A stretch of 64,000 nucleotides of DNA from Dyella subtropica (GCF_026283965.1 NZ_JAPDPD010000020.1:1-64000); one strand, 5' to 3'. Shown: positions 49,911-59,396, counted from the stretch's first letter. A program made the numbers and translations. Notes: generated by a model not told the origin, from the sequence alone.

Positions 49911-51056
49911 ATGCAACGGGTACGCAACATGCGACTCAAAGCAATCACGTTATTGGCGACCCTCGTGCTGGCAACGGGCCTCATCGCGCGCCCAGCCCAC
50001 GCCGACAAAATCCGCGATCTGGCCCAAGTCGCAGGCGTCCGCAGCAACCAACTCATCGGCTACGGCCTCGTCGTCGGCCTCGACGGCAGTGGCGATCAGA
50101 CCACGCAGGCGCCGTTCACTACGCAAAGCCTGGAGAACATGCTGCAGCAGTTCGGCATTACGGTGCCGGCGAATGTGCGGCCGCAGTTGAAGAATGCGGC
50201 GGCGGTGACGATCACGGCGCAATTGCCGCCGTTTGCGAAACCGGGGCAGCAGATTGATGTCACGGTGGCTTCGATCGGTAACGCCAAGAGCATTCGGGGT
50301 GGTGAGTTGTTGATGACGCCGCTGCGCGGTGCCGATGGCAATGTCTATGCGATGGCGCAGGGCAGTGTGGTGGTTGGAGGCATCAGTGCGCAGGGCAAGA
50401 GCGGCTCCAGCGTGCAGGTGAATATTTCCGCCAGCGGTCGCGTGCCGAACGGTGCGACAGTGGAGCGCAGTGTGGCGTCATCGTTTGGTGGCGGCACTGG
50501 CAGCAATAGCGATCTGGTGTTGAATCTCAACACGCCAGACTTCGTCACCGCTGGCCGCATTGCCGATGCGGTGAATCGCGCTTACGGCACAGGCACGGCG
50601 CAGCCGCTCGATGGCGGTTCGGTGGCGGTGCGTGCGCCGCTCGATCCCAGTCAGCGCGTGTCCTGGCTGGGCGCCATCCAGTCGTTGGATGTCACGCCAG
50701 GCGATGCGCCGGCGCGTGTGGTGGTCAATTCCCGCACCGGCACGGTGGTGATCGGCTCGGATGTGCGGGTCAGTGCCGCGGCGGTGGCGCACGGTTCGAT
50801 CCAGGTCACCATCGGCGAGCAGCCGCTGGTCAGCCAGCCGGCGCCGTTCGGTCAAGGCCAGACGACGGTGGTACCCAGCAGCTCCGTGCAGGTGAGTGAG
50901 AACGGTGGCCACATGTTCAAGTTCGGGCCCGGTGCCAGCCTGGATGCAATCGTGCGTGCGGTGAATCAGGTGGGTGCTTCGCCCAACGATCTGATTTCGA
51001 TCCTGCAGGCGCTGAAACAAGCCGGTGCGCTGCATGCGGAATTGGTGGTGATCTGA
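49911..51056 (+). CDS. flgI: Flagellar P-ring protein FlgI
   Basis: The periplasmic P-ring subunit. The product is 381 residues from the ATG at 49911 or 375 from 49929. The signal peptide ([18 protein letters not shown]) is followed by the FlgI hallmark [33 protein letters not shown] and the C-terminal [20 protein letters not shown]. The first ATG is preferred because GGGAGAGGGAG, the end of the repeat module, lies about nine bases upstream; the second ATG has no ribosome site. Confidence 0.96.
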   Translation: MQRVRNMRLKAITLLATLVLATGLIARPAHADKIRDLAQVAGVRSNQLIGYGLVVGLDGSGDQTTQAPFTTQSLENMLQQFGITVPANVRPQLKNAAAVTITAQLPPFAKPGQQIDVTVASIGNAKSIRGGELLMTPLRGADGNVYAMAQGSVVVGGISAQGKSGSSVQVNISASGRVPNGATVERSVASSFGGGTGSNSDLVLNLNTPDFVTAGRIADAVNRAYGTGTAQPLDGGSVAVRAPLDPSQRVSWLGAIQSLDVTPGDAPARVVVNSRTGTVVIGSDVRVSAAAVAHGSIQVTIGEQPLVSQPAPFGQGQTTVVPSSSVQVSENGGHMFKFGPGASLDAIVRAVNQVGASPNDLISILQALKQAGALHAELVVI

Positions 51057-51057
51057 C

Positions 51058-51990
51058 ATGACGCTGCCCGGCGACGTCATGCGCAGTGTGGATACCTGGA
51101 CTGATCTGTCCGGGTTCAAGACGCTGCAGCAATCCGCGCAAGCGGATGCGAAGTCTGCGCTACCGGTGGTGGCGAAGCAGTTCGAGTCGATCTTCACCCA
51201 GATGATGCTCAAATCCATGCGCGACGCGAGCGGCAGCGACGGGCTGTTCGATAGCCAGGCCAGCAACACCTGGCGCGAGATGTTCGATCAGCAGCTGTCC
51301 CTCAATCTGTCCCAGCACGGCAAGGGCCTCGGTATTGCGCAGATGCTGGTGCGCCAGCTTGGAGGCGCATCGAGCGGCACGGATGCAGCGGCCACCCCGA
51401 CAGCCGACGATTGGCAACAGCGTCTCGGCTCGGTGATGCATGCCGCCGGCTCGGTCGCGGAGAAAGCCGTGAGCTGGCTGCCGGAAGATGCGCAAGCGTT
51501 CGTGCGCGATCTTGCGCCGCAAGCGGCGAAGGTGGCCAAACAGCTCGGCGTATCCGTACGTGCTGTGCTGGCGCAGGCTGCGCTAGAGACGCAGTGGGGT
51601 CAGCACATGCCGCAAAGCCAGGGCAAGAGCAGCAACAATCTGTTCGGCATGAAGGCCGGTTCGAGCTGGGACGGGGCCAAGGTCAACGTGCCGACGTTGG
51701 AATTCGAGGATGGCGTGGCGGTGCGCCGCAACGCGCAGTTCCGCGCTTACAAGTCGCCGGCAGATTCGCTGGCCGACTACGCGCGGCTGATTACCGACAA
51801 CCCGCGCTACGCCCAGGCGCTGGGTCACGGCGACGACGTGCTGGGTTTTGCCAAGGGCCTGGTCAATGGCGGCTACGCCACTGACCCGTCGTATGCGCAC
51901 AAGCTGGCCGCCATCGCGAACAGTCCGCAGATGCGCCAGGCGCTTGATGCGCTCAAGAAAGTGATCGGTGCGCCGATCCCCTCAGAGTGA
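51058..51990 (+). CDS. flgJ: Flagellar rod-cap and muramidase FlgJ
   Basis: A 310-residue bifunctional protein. The N-terminal rod-binding domain (VAKQFESIFTQMMLKSMRDA, SGLFDS-like DGLFDSQASN) caps the growing rod. The C-terminal glucosaminidase-type domain (VLAQAALETQWGQHMPQSQG, SNNLFGMKAG, YKSPADSLADYARLI) opens the peptidoglycan; Glu in LETQWG is the expected catalytic acid. The start follows flgI by one base. Confidence 0.96.
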   Translation: MTLPGDVMRSVDTWTDLSGFKTLQQSAQADAKSALPVVAKQFESIFTQMMLKSMRDASGSDGLFDSQASNTWREMFDQQLSLNLSQHGKGLGIAQMLVRQLGGASSGTDAAATPTADDWQQRLGSVMHAAGSVAEKAVSWLPEDAQAFVRDLAPQAAKVAKQLGVSVRAVLAQAALETQWGQHMPQSQGKSSNNLFGMKAGSSWDGAKVNVPTLEFEDGVAVRRNAQFRAYKSPADSLADYARLITDNPRYAQALGHGDDVLGFAKGLVNGGYATDPSYAHKLAAIANSPQMRQALDALKKVIGAPIPSE

Positions 51991-52045
51991 TGTATCCAGG
52001 AAAACCCTACGTGATGAGTGTCGAGTCTCGGCTAGCGCGATTTTC

Positions 52046-52165
52046 TCCTCCCCTTGCTCGCAGGGGGAGGCCGGGAGGGGGTGAGCACTTGCGAAAGCCT
52101 CTATCGAAACGCTTTCTCAAGTACTCACCCCTCCCCAGCCCTCCCCTGCAAGCAGGGGAGGGAGC
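52046..52165. repeat. CTCCCCTTGC/GCAAGGGGAG-type inverted repeat between flgJ and flgK
   Basis: Arms CTCCTCCCCTTGCTCGCAGG (from 52047) and CCCTGCAAGCAGGGGAGGGA (to 52163) with inner GGGAGGGGGTGAGCACTTGC and GTACTCACCCCTCCCAGCC-like stretches can fold together. It is related to the element at 9690-9850. It interrupts the hook operon before flgK. The text AGGAAAACCC occurs both before it (52000) and after it (52201). Confidence 0.65.
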
Positions 52166-52209
52166 AGTAACTCGCGAAGCTGAGATTCGGTGCGAATCAG
52201 GAAAACCCC

Positions 52210-54087
52210 ATGGCTAACCTACTCAGTACCGCGGTGTCGGGACTCAACGCGGCCCAGGTCGCGCTGAATACCGTCGGTAACAACATCAGCAACACGAACA
52301 CCGACGGCTATAGCCGCCAGATCGTGCAGCAGGTGGAAAGTGTCACCCAGCCCGGTCCTCAGTACACCATCGGCACCGGCGTGGACGTGGTGTCGGTGCA
52401 GCGCGCTTATAGCGATTATTTGACCCAGGCGGTGTGGAGTAACAACTCCAGCCTGCAGCGCGCGACCGCCTACAACGGTCTGGCCGGCAGCTTGAACAGC
52501 CTGCTCAGCAATGGTGGCGATCTGCAAGGTTCGCTGGATGGTTTGTACGGCGGCTTCAGCGCGGTGGCGAATACGCCGGGCGTGTCGTCCACGCGTCAGG
52601 CCTTGCTCGGCAGCGCCAGCGCATTGACCACCGTATTCAACACGCTGGGCCAGCAGCTGGCTTCGCAGCAGAGCCAGGTCAACGGCAAGATCGGCAGTAC
52701 GGTGCAGAGCATCAACTCGGCGGCCAGCAGCATCGCCGATCTCAATGCGCGCATTGCCCAATCCGGCACCACCGGTGTGCCCAACAATCTGCTCGACCAG
52801 CGCGATGCGATGGTGAAGACGCTCTCCGGTTATCTGGGGGTTTCCAGCTACAACCAGCCCGACGGCACCGTCAGCGTTTACTCCAGCAACGGCCAGGCGC
52901 TGGTGGTCGGCGGCAAATCGTATGCGCTGTCGACCGCGAGGGACGCCTACGATACGAACCGCACCAACGTGCTCGACAGCAGTGGCACGGATGTCACCAG
53001 CAAGATCAGTGGTGGCTCGCTCGGCGCGTTGCTGGATTTTCGCGGCAATGTGCTGGACAACGTGCAGAACCAGTTGGGCCGGGCTGCGGTGGCACTGTCT
53101 TCCAGCGTCAATGCGCAGCAGGCCAAGGGCCTGGACATGAATGGCCAGCAGGGCGGGCCGATGTTCAGCGTGCCTTCCCCGGCGGTGCTGCCCAACGGTG
53201 GCAACCAGGGCAGTGCGACGATCGCGGCCAGCGTCAGCGATGTTTCCAAGCTGACCAGCGCCGACTACGTCATGCGTTACGACGGCAGCGCGTGGAACCT
53301 CAAGACCACGGCGGGCCAAAACGTGGCGTTGACGACGAATGCCGACGGCAGCCTGTCGGCCGATGGGTTGACCCTTGCGCTCTCGGGTACGCCGAAGGCA
53401 GGCGACAGCTATCTGATCGAGCCGACGCGCCAGGCAGCGAGCGGCCTCACCATGACCATGACCGATCCGAACAAGATCGCCGCGGCCGCCGCGCTGACGA
53501 CCTCGGCCAGTGGCACGAACACGGGCAGCGCCAAGGTCGCCGGCATCAGCGTGCAGGATGCGTCCAATGCAGCGCTGCTCAGCAATGCCAAGGTGAGCTT
53601 CCCTACGGCAGGCACGTATCAGGTCGCCAACAGCGCAGGTACGGTACTCGCCAGTGGCAGCTACACAGCGGGCCAGACGATCTCCGCCAACGGTTGGAAT
53701 ATGACGCTGTCGGGCACGCCGGCTGCCGGCGACAGTTTTGCCGTGAGCGCCAACAGCAATGGGCTCAAGGACAACAGCAACGCCCTGGCGCTGGCCGGGC
53801 TGGCCGACAAGGGTGTGCTGGATGGCGCGGCCACGTCGGTGATCGCCGCCTACGGCAACCTGACAACCCAGGTCGGCACCGTCGGCAGCCAGGCCGCGAC
53901 CGGTCTCACCACGCAAACCAGTCTCTACAACCAGGCAGTGTCGTCCCAGCAAAGCGTGTCCGGCGTCAATCTCGACGAAGAGGCCGCGAGCATGGTGCGC
54001 TATCAGCAGGCCTATCAGGCTTCGGCCCAGGTCATTTCCACGGCGCAGACCATCTTCGGAAGTCTGCTCAACGCCATGCACGGGTGA
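52210..54087 (+). CDS. flgK: Flagellar hook-associated protein 1, FlgK
   Basis: A 625-residue junction protein between hook and filament. The N-terminus LLSTAVSGLNAAQVALNTVG with NNISNTNTDGYSRQIVQQ and the C-terminus SGVNLDEEAASMVRYQQAYQ followed by ASAQVISTAQTIFGSLLNAM are diagnostic. The middle region is Ala/Ser/Thr-rich and contains two similar segments (LALSGTPKAGDSYLIE and MTLSGTPAAGDSFAVS), suggesting an internal domain duplication. AGGAAAA precedes the ATG. Confidence 0.96.
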   Translation: MANLLSTAVSGLNAAQVALNTVGNNISNTNTDGYSRQIVQQVESVTQPGPQYTIGTGVDVVSVQRAYSDYLTQAVWSNNSSLQRATAYNGLAGSLNSLLSNGGDLQGSLDGLYGGFSAVANTPGVSSTRQALLGSASALTTVFNTLGQQLASQQSQVNGKIGSTVQSINSAASSIADLNARIAQSGTTGVPNNLLDQRDAMVKTLSGYLGVSSYNQPDGTVSVYSSNGQALVVGGKSYALSTARDAYDTNRTNVLDSSGTDVTSKISGGSLGALLDFRGNVLDNVQNQLGRAAVALSSSVNAQQAKGLDMNGQQGGPMFSVPSPAVLPNGGNQGSATIAASVSDVSKLTSADYVMRYDGSAWNLKTTAGQNVALTTNADGSLSADGLTLALSGTPKAGDSYLIEPTRQAASGLTMTMTDPNKIAAAAALTTSASGTNTGSAKVAGISVQDASNAALLSNAKVSFPTAGTYQVANSAGTVLASGSYTAGQTISANGWNMTLSGTPAAGDSFAVSANSNGLKDNSNALALAGLADKGVLDGAATSVIAAYGNLTTQVGTVGSQAATGLTTQTSLYNQAVSSQQSVSGVNLDEEAASMVRYQQAYQASAQVISTAQTIFGSLLNAMHG

Positions 54088-54092
54088 TCGCG

Positions 54093-55319
54093 ATGCGCCT
54101 TTCCACCAGTTGGATGTACCAGCAGTCGCTGAGCAGCATGCTCAACCAGCAAAGCTCTGTGGCTGCTTCGCAGAACCAGGTCACCACCGGCAAACGCATC
54201 AACGTGCCTTCGGACGATCCGGCCGGGGCGGGGCAGGTGATCAGCCTCAACCACATCATGGCGGCCAATACGCAGTATTCGAGCAACATCGACAGCGCGA
54301 CCACGCGACTCAACACCGAAGCCAGCGTACTCACTTCGGTCAACGGTTTGCTGGACCAGGCGCGCACGCTGGGCCTGCAGGGCATCAACAGCACGCTGGC
54401 GCCCGCCGACCGCGCCAGCATGGCCAGCCAGCTCAGCCAGATGCGCGATCAGCTGGTGCAGCTGGGCAACAGCACCGACAGCAACGGCAACGCACTGTTT
54501 GCCGGAACGGCCACTACCACGGCGCCGTTCCAGGCGGGCGCGGGCGGCAATGTGAGTTATGTCGGCAATGGTGTGCAGCAAATGGCCGCGATTGGCGCGG
54601 GTCTGCAGCTGCCGACGGGCGACTCCGGTGCCGGCTTGTTCATGAATATTCCGGCCGGCAACGGCAGCTTTGTCGCCGCGGCGGGCAGCACCAATACCGG
54701 CTCGCTGCTGGTGGGCGCCAACAGCGTGGCGGATCTATCGGCGTGGAACGCCGCGCTGCCAGCCAGTGGCGGCGGCTACACCATCACCTTCGGTGCGGGC
54801 GGCGCATGGACTGCGGCGGATGCGCATGGCAATCCGGTGTTGAACAGCAGCGGCAGCCCGGTGGGCGGTACCTACACCGACGGCGGCAGCATCAGTTTCA
54901 ACGGACTCACCGTTGCCATGAGCGGCACGCCGGCAGCGGGCGACACCGTGTCGGTGAAGGCCGGCACCCAACAAGATGTTTTCACCACGCTCAACACCAT
55001 GATCGCCACGCTGCAAGGCGGCGGCAGCGAAGTGCAGATCGCCAACGGCTTGAGTCGCCAACTGGAATCGTTGGATCAGGCGCAGTCCGCCGTGGCCAAT
55101 GTGCAGGTATCGGTCGGCGGTCGGCTCAACACCTTGCAGACGCAGCAGAACACCTATACCGACCTCAACGTCACCTACAAGGCGGCGCTGTCGGGCGTGC
55201 AGGATGTCGACGCCTATACAGCGATCAGCAACCTCAGCCTGCAGTCGGCCTCGCTGCAGGCATCGCAGCAGGTGTTTGCGCAGGTGAAGTCGATGAGCCT
55301 GTTCAACTATCTCAAGTGA
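54093..55319 (+). CDS. flgL: Flagellar hook-associated protein 3, FlgL
   Basis: A 408-residue junction protein related to flagellin. The N-terminus MRLSTSWMYQQSLSSMLNQQ with VTTGKRINVPSDDPAGAGQV and the C-terminal SGVQDVDAYTAISNLSLQSA followed by LQASQQVFAQVKSMSLFNYL are typical. The central part contains a YTDGGSISFNGLTVAMSGTP segment like those in FlgK. The start is 5 bp after flgK. Long frames on the other phases and strand are shadows of its biased codons. Confidence 0.96.
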   Translation: MRLSTSWMYQQSLSSMLNQQSSVAASQNQVTTGKRINVPSDDPAGAGQVISLNHIMAANTQYSSNIDSATTRLNTEASVLTSVNGLLDQARTLGLQGINSTLAPADRASMASQLSQMRDQLVQLGNSTDSNGNALFAGTATTTAPFQAGAGGNVSYVGNGVQQMAAIGAGLQLPTGDSGAGLFMNIPAGNGSFVAAAGSTNTGSLLVGANSVADLSAWNAALPASGGGYTITFGAGGAWTAADAHGNPVLNSSGSPVGGTYTDGGSISFNGLTVAMSGTPAAGDTVSVKAGTQQDVFTTLNTMIATLQGGGSEVQIANGLSRQLESLDQAQSAVANVQVSVGGRLNTLQTQQNTYTDLNVTYKAALSGVQDVDAYTAISNLSLQSASLQASQQVFAQVKSMSLFNYLK

Positions 55320-55389
55320 TCTGTTGCGCGGGCCAGTGGTTTTGTGACCTGCGCCTAATGCATGCGGGCGAACGACGCAAGCAAAGCTC

Positions 55390-55416
55390 TCAAGTAATTC
55401 CGATCAGAGCCGAAAC
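55390..55416 (+). promoter_or_regulatory. FliA (sigma-28) promoter of fliC
   Basis: TCAAGTAA-N11-GCCGAAAC matches the sigma-28 consensus at most positions with the exact spacing. It lies 97 bp before the fliC ATG, leaving a long leader whose ribosome site is TAGGAGA. Confidence 0.8.
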
Positions 55417-55513
55417 ACTCCTTGAGGCGGATGGCACTCCGAGACAAAGGAACCTTGCCGCCGGGATGAGTAAGGCCCAAACAATCCGGCCAATGGTTCC
55501 GTAGGAGATATCC

Positions 55514-56998
55514 ATGTCACTTGTTATCAATACCAACGTTTCTTCGCTGACCGCCCAGAACAACCTGACGAAGTCGCAGAGCGCCCTGGCCATGGCCACC
55601 CAGCGCTTGTCCTCGGGCCTGAAGATCAACAGCGCCAAGGACAACGCCGCGGGCTACGCGATCTCCACCCGCTTCACCACCCAGATCGGCGGCATCGGCC
55701 AGGCCAGCTCCAATGCCAGCGACGCCATCTCGCTCTCGCAGACCACGCAGTCGGCACTGGACCAGGTCACCTCCAACCTGCAGGCCATCCGCGACCTCGC
55801 CGTGCAGTCGGCCAGCGGCAACTACACCACCACCGACCGTCAGGCGATCGACACCGAAGTGCAGCAGCGCCTGTCGGAAATCACCCGCATCGCCAACCAG
55901 ACCGACTTCAACGGTAAGAAGGTGCTGGACGGTTCCACCGGCACGCTGACCTTCCAGGTCGGTGCCAACGTGGGCCAGACCATCAGCGTGTCGATGAACC
56001 AGGGCGTGAAGACCAGCCAGCTGGGCGCGATCTCCGAGGTCTCCACCGGCGACATCGCTGCGGCCACCTTCAACACCACCACCACGCCGGCCACGGCGGG
56101 CTCGGTCGTCGGCAGCATCGCCGCTCCCACCGACTACAGCGTCACCTCCGCCGCATTCACGGTGGACGGCCATGCCGTGAACCTCAATGCCAACTACGGC
56201 ACCGCCGCCGCCACGGTAGCGGCAGTCCAGACCCAGTTGAACGCAGCCGCTCCGGGCACCTATTCGGTCTCCAGCGCGGGCGGCAAGCTGAGCATCGCGA
56301 CCACCGCTACGGGTGCCGGCGCCGCCGCCCCGGTGCTGGCGGGTGCCGGTGTGGCCACTGCCTTCGGTGGCGCTCCGGTGTCCACCGCAGGTGCAGCGGC
56401 GGTGACCACCCCTGCGCCGATCGCCAGCGAAGGACTCACCGTCAACGGTACCGCGATCGATACCAGCAAAGTGAAGACCGTGCAGGACCTGTCTGACGCC
56501 ATCAACGCCTCCAATATCAGTGGCGTGAGCGCGGCGGTCAGCTCCGACGGCAAGGGCATCAACATCTATTCCAGCGATACCACCAATGGCTTGAAGGTCG
56601 GCGATACCGGCGCTGCGGTCATCACGGGATCCTCCACCGGCAACGGTGCTGCCTACACCGCCAATACCCAGCTGACGGCAGCGGGCTCCCTGGCCACTGG
56701 CAACGTGCAGACGGTGGATTCCTCGAACGATCTGATCTCGCGCGTCGACGTTGCGCTGAGCACGGTGAGCAACTTGAACAGCACGCTGGGCGCGGTGCAG
56801 AACCGCTTCCAGTCCACCATCTCCACGCTGAGCTCGATGTCGACCAACTTGACGGCTTCGCAGTCCACCATCCGCGACGCCGACTTCGCTACCGAAACGG
56901 CGAACCTCAGCAAGGCCAACATCCTGCAGCAGGCCGGTATCTCGGTGCTGTCGCAGGCCAACTCGCAGCCGCAGCAGGTGCTGAAGCTGTTGCAGTAA
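55514..56998 (+). CDS. fliC: Flagellin FliC
   Basis: The filament subunit, 494 residues. Conserved D0/D1 segments flank a variable Ala/Thr/Gly-rich centre. The N-terminus is LVINTNVSSLTAQNNLTKSQ and SSGLKINSAKDNAAGYAIST; the C-terminus is STIRDADFATETANLSKANI and LSQANSQPQQVLKLLQ. The centre contains a FAP-type block (EGLTVNGTAIDTSKVKTVQD) and is the likely surface-exposed antigenic part. A FliA promoter precedes it and a terminator follows. Confidence 0.97.
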   Translation: MSLVINTNVSSLTAQNNLTKSQSALAMATQRLSSGLKINSAKDNAAGYAISTRFTTQIGGIGQASSNASDAISLSQTTQSALDQVTSNLQAIRDLAVQSASGNYTTTDRQAIDTEVQQRLSEITRIANQTDFNGKKVLDGSTGTLTFQVGANVGQTISVSMNQGVKTSQLGAISEVSTGDIAAATFNTTTTPATAGSVVGSIAAPTDYSVTSAAFTVDGHAVNLNANYGTAAATVAAVQTQLNAAAPGTYSVSSAGGKLSIATTATGAGAAAPVLAGAGVATAFGGAPVSTAGAAAVTTPAPIASEGLTVNGTAIDTSKVKTVQDLSDAINASNISGVSAAVSSDGKGINIYSSDTTNGLKVGDTGAAVITGSSTGNGAAYTANTQLTAAGSLATGNVQTVDSSNDLISRVDVALSTVSNLNSTLGAVQNRFQSTISTLSSMSTNLTASQSTIRDADFATETANLSKANILQQAGISVLSQANSQPQQVLKLLQ

Positions 56999-57010
56999 CA
57001 GAGGACGGCC

Positions 57011-57054
57011 GGCCGGGACTCTCCTGTGTCCCGGCCGTCTGGCCGCTGGTTTTT
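57011..57054 (+). terminator. Terminator after fliC
   Basis: Stem GGCCGGGAC/GTCCCGGCC with an 8-nt loop and a T5 run at 57050-57054. It separates the abundant fliC message from fliD. Confidence 0.75.
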
Positions 57055-57106
57055 CCGTTCGACGGCATCGCGACAAACGATGCCGCCGAGCGCAAACAGG
57101 AGCCGC

Positions 57107-57122
57107 CGGCAAAGTCCTTGCG
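57107..57122 (+). promoter_or_regulatory. Possible sigma-54 promoter of fliD
   Basis: CGGCAAA-N4-TTGCG keeps GG and GC with exactly 10 intervening bases but deviates from TGGCACG at three positions. It lies 82 bp before fliD. Confidence 0.4.
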
Positions 57123-57203
57123 TCCGGGCGAGGGTTTTGCCGGCGACTCGCGCAGTCCGCTTCGCGCAGGAGCGGTATGGATTGAATACTGACGAGGGTC
57201 GCC

Positions 57204-58670
57204 ATGACGACTACCAGCGCTACATCCGGCAATAGCCTGAGCTCCTTGCTCAGTTCACTGACATCGGGCGGTTCGTCGGGCTCGTCCTCGAGCGGCGGGT
57301 CATCGTCCACTTCGGGGACCGGCACGCTCAGCTCGGCGGGTATCGGCTCGGGTCTCAACGTGACCCAGATCGTGACTGCGCTGGTCAATGCCAGGCAGGC
57401 GCCGCAGCAGGGACAGATCAACACACACACCAAGCAGACCAACGATCTGCTCAACGGCCTGTCATCGCTCAGTTCCGCGCTGACCCCGCTGCAGGCCGCG
57501 CTTACCAAGCTCGCCGCCGGCAGCACCTTCAGCAGCTATGCGGCGAGCCTGAGTACGTCCAGCGTCGGCACGGCCAGCACCTTGAGCAACGCCACGCCTG
57601 GCAACTACGCGCTCAATGTCACCCAGTTGGCCACCGCGCAGAAGCGCACCAGCGATTCCTATGTCAGCGGCACCGCGGTGGGCGCGGGCACGCTGAACAT
57701 CGCGGTGGGCAGCAGCAGTGTGAGCATCAGCGTGTCGGCCACGGCTTCGCTGTCGGACATCGCCACGGCGATCAACCAGGCATCCGGCAATCCGGGCGTC
57801 ACCGCCTCGGTGGTCAACGGTAGTGCCGGCTCGCAGCTGATGGTGAGCTCCAGCAAGACCGGCATCGCCAACGGTTTCTCGATCAGCGCCGGCAGCGGCA
57901 GCAGCGCGGGCCTTGCCACGCTGGCCAACAAACTCAACACCGCCGGCAGCAATGAGGCGCTGGACGCGCAGCTGACCATCGACGGCATCGCCGTCGACAG
58001 CGCCACCAACACCGTGACCGGCGCCCTGAACGGGGTGACGCTCAACCTGGCGGCCACGGGCAGCACGCGGCTCGTGGTGACACAGGACAACAGCGGCCCG
58101 CAGGCGGCGGTACAGGCCTTCGTCGACGCGTACAACGGCTACGCCGGTACCGTCGCGCAGCTGTCCAGCTACGACAAGACCAGCGGCACCGCTGGCGTGC
58201 TGCTCGGCGATACCACCCTTGGTTCCTTGCAGCGCCAGATGTCAGGCGTGCTGGGCAGCGCGGTTCCCGGCAACAGCATCGGTACGCTGGCCAGCCTGGG
58301 CATTACGCGCAAAGCCGACGGCTCCATGGCGCTCGATACCGGCAAGCTCACCGCGGCGCTGAATGCGAACCCGAATGCCGTAAGCAGCCTGTTCGGCGGT
58401 AACAACGGCTACGCGACCCGGCTCAATACGGCGCTCAATGGCTATACCTCGCCCAACAGCATCATTCCGTCGCGGATCAAGAGCCTCAATGCCGCACTGA
58501 CCAAGCTGAGCGGCCAGCAGACCGATCTCAATGCGCGCATGGCGACGTATCAGAAACAGTTGCAGACCCAGTACACCAACCTCGACTCGCTGATGTCGCA
58601 GTTGAACAGCACCAGCAGCTACCTGACCACGGTGCTGCAGCAAATGACGTCCAGCAATTCGAAGAACTGA
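57204..58670 (+). CDS. fliD: Flagellar filament cap protein FliD
   Basis: The 488-residue filament cap (HAP2). After a Ser/Gly-rich N-terminal stretch, the FliD_N domain has LSSAGIGSGLNVTQIVTALV and LNGLSSLSSALTPLQAALTK; the C-terminal FliD_C domain has LASLGITRKADGSMALDTGK and a final coiled coil (QTDLNARMATYQKQLQTQYT) ending LTTVLQQM. It leads the fliD-fliS-FliT-like series. Confidence 0.96.
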   Translation: MTTTSATSGNSLSSLLSSLTSGGSSGSSSSGGSSSTSGTGTLSSAGIGSGLNVTQIVTALVNARQAPQQGQINTHTKQTNDLLNGLSSLSSALTPLQAALTKLAAGSTFSSYAASLSTSSVGTASTLSNATPGNYALNVTQLATAQKRTSDSYVSGTAVGAGTLNIAVGSSSVSISVSATASLSDIATAINQASGNPGVTASVVNGSAGSQLMVSSSKTGIANGFSISAGSGSSAGLATLANKLNTAGSNEALDAQLTIDGIAVDSATNTVTGALNGVTLNLAATGSTRLVVTQDNSGPQAAVQAFVDAYNGYAGTVAQLSSYDKTSGTAGVLLGDTTLGSLQRQMSGVLGSAVPGNSIGTLASLGITRKADGSMALDTGKLTAALNANPNAVSSLFGGNNGYATRLNTALNGYTSPNSIIPSRIKSLNAALTKLSGQQTDLNARMATYQKQLQTQYTNLDSLMSQLNSTSSYLTTVLQQMTSSNSKN

Positions 58671-58686
58671 TCGCTGAGGAACCGAG

Positions 58687-59118
58687 ATGAGTTACGGATA
58701 CATGCGCAACGCTAGCGCGATCTACCAGGAAAACAGCGCCCGTGGTGGCGTCGAGGGTGCCGATCGCCATCAACTGACCGCCATGCTGTTCGACGGCTTG
58801 ATCGATCGTATCAATCAGGCCCGTGGCGCGATGATGTGCGGCAATGTGGCGACCAAGGGCACCAATTTTTCTCGCGCGCTCGCCATTATCGGTGAGCTGC
58901 GCGATAGCCTGGATCACGAGGCCGGCGGCGAACTGAGCGCACGCCTCGACGCGCTGTACGACTACGTCGCACGCCGTCTGCTGCACGCACAGCTCCATGA
59001 CGACGTGCGTGCCATCGACGAGGCTTTGCGGTTGCTTGCGCCGGTGCGGGAAGCCTGGCTGCAGATTCGCGATACCTATTTGGCCTCGCAAGATCAGGCA
59101 CAGGGCGCGGCGGCGTGA
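58687..59118 (+). CDS. fliS: Flagellin export chaperone FliS
   Basis: A 143-residue helical chaperone that keeps flagellin unfolded for export. The motif HQLTAMLFDGLIDRINQARG and the L-Y-x-Y-x-x-x-x-L region (LDALYDYVARRLLHAQLHDD) are typical. GAGGAACC precedes the ATG at 58687. The stop overlaps the next start (GTGA). Confidence 0.95.
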   Translation: MSYGYMRNASAIYQENSARGGVEGADRHQLTAMLFDGLIDRINQARGAMMCGNVATKGTNFSRALAIIGELRDSLDHEAGGELSARLDALYDYVARRLLHAQLHDDVRAIDEALRLLAPVREAWLQIRDTYLASQDQAQGAAA

Positions 59119-59396
59119 GCGGGCTGGCCCATGCCCTGCAGCTGAGCACGCAGATGCTGGAGTGCGCGCGGCGCGGTGAATGGGAGCGAGTGGCGGAGCT
59201 GGAAGCCGAAAGAGCGGCTGCGTTGACCTCGCTGGTCGAGGCCGAGCCGGCGGCCGTGCACACGTTGTTGGAGCAGAATCGCGAGTTGACCCTGCTGACG
59301 GCGGCGGCTCGGGGTGAGATAGGCCGCGCGATGGGCGAGCAACGTCATGCGCATCGGGCGCTGAACGCTTATCTTGGCGCCGGTGTTGAGGCCTGA
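59115..59396 (+). CDS. fliT: FliT-like flagellar chaperone
   Basis: A 93-residue all-helical protein starting at a GTG that overlaps the fliS stop. The pattern CARRGEWERVAELEAERAAA resembles FliT, which binds FliD and, in enterobacteria, FlhDC. The sequence is short and low in family-specific motifs, so the call leans on position after fliS. Confidence 0.7.
   Translation: MSGLAHALQLSTQMLECARRGEWERVAELEAERAAALTSLVEAEPAAVHTLLEQNRELTLLTAAARGEIGRAMGEQRHAHRALNAYLGAGVEA

Noticed and set aside
52219-54081. Long open frame (620 codons) antisense to flgK, and similar long antisense frames over fliC (55517-57526), flgE (46003-47250), the M28 gene (20784-22307) and fliF (63009-63998)
   Set aside because: They lie opposite clear genes, are rich in Arg, His, Gly and Ala in a non-protein-like way, and arise from high GC content at third positions.
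53292-54092. Apparent 267-codon N-terminal extension of FlgL overlapping flgK
   Set aside because: The extension is an out-of-phase reading of flgK with low-complexity Gln/Arg/Gly content; the canonical FlgL start at 54093 has the conserved N-terminus.
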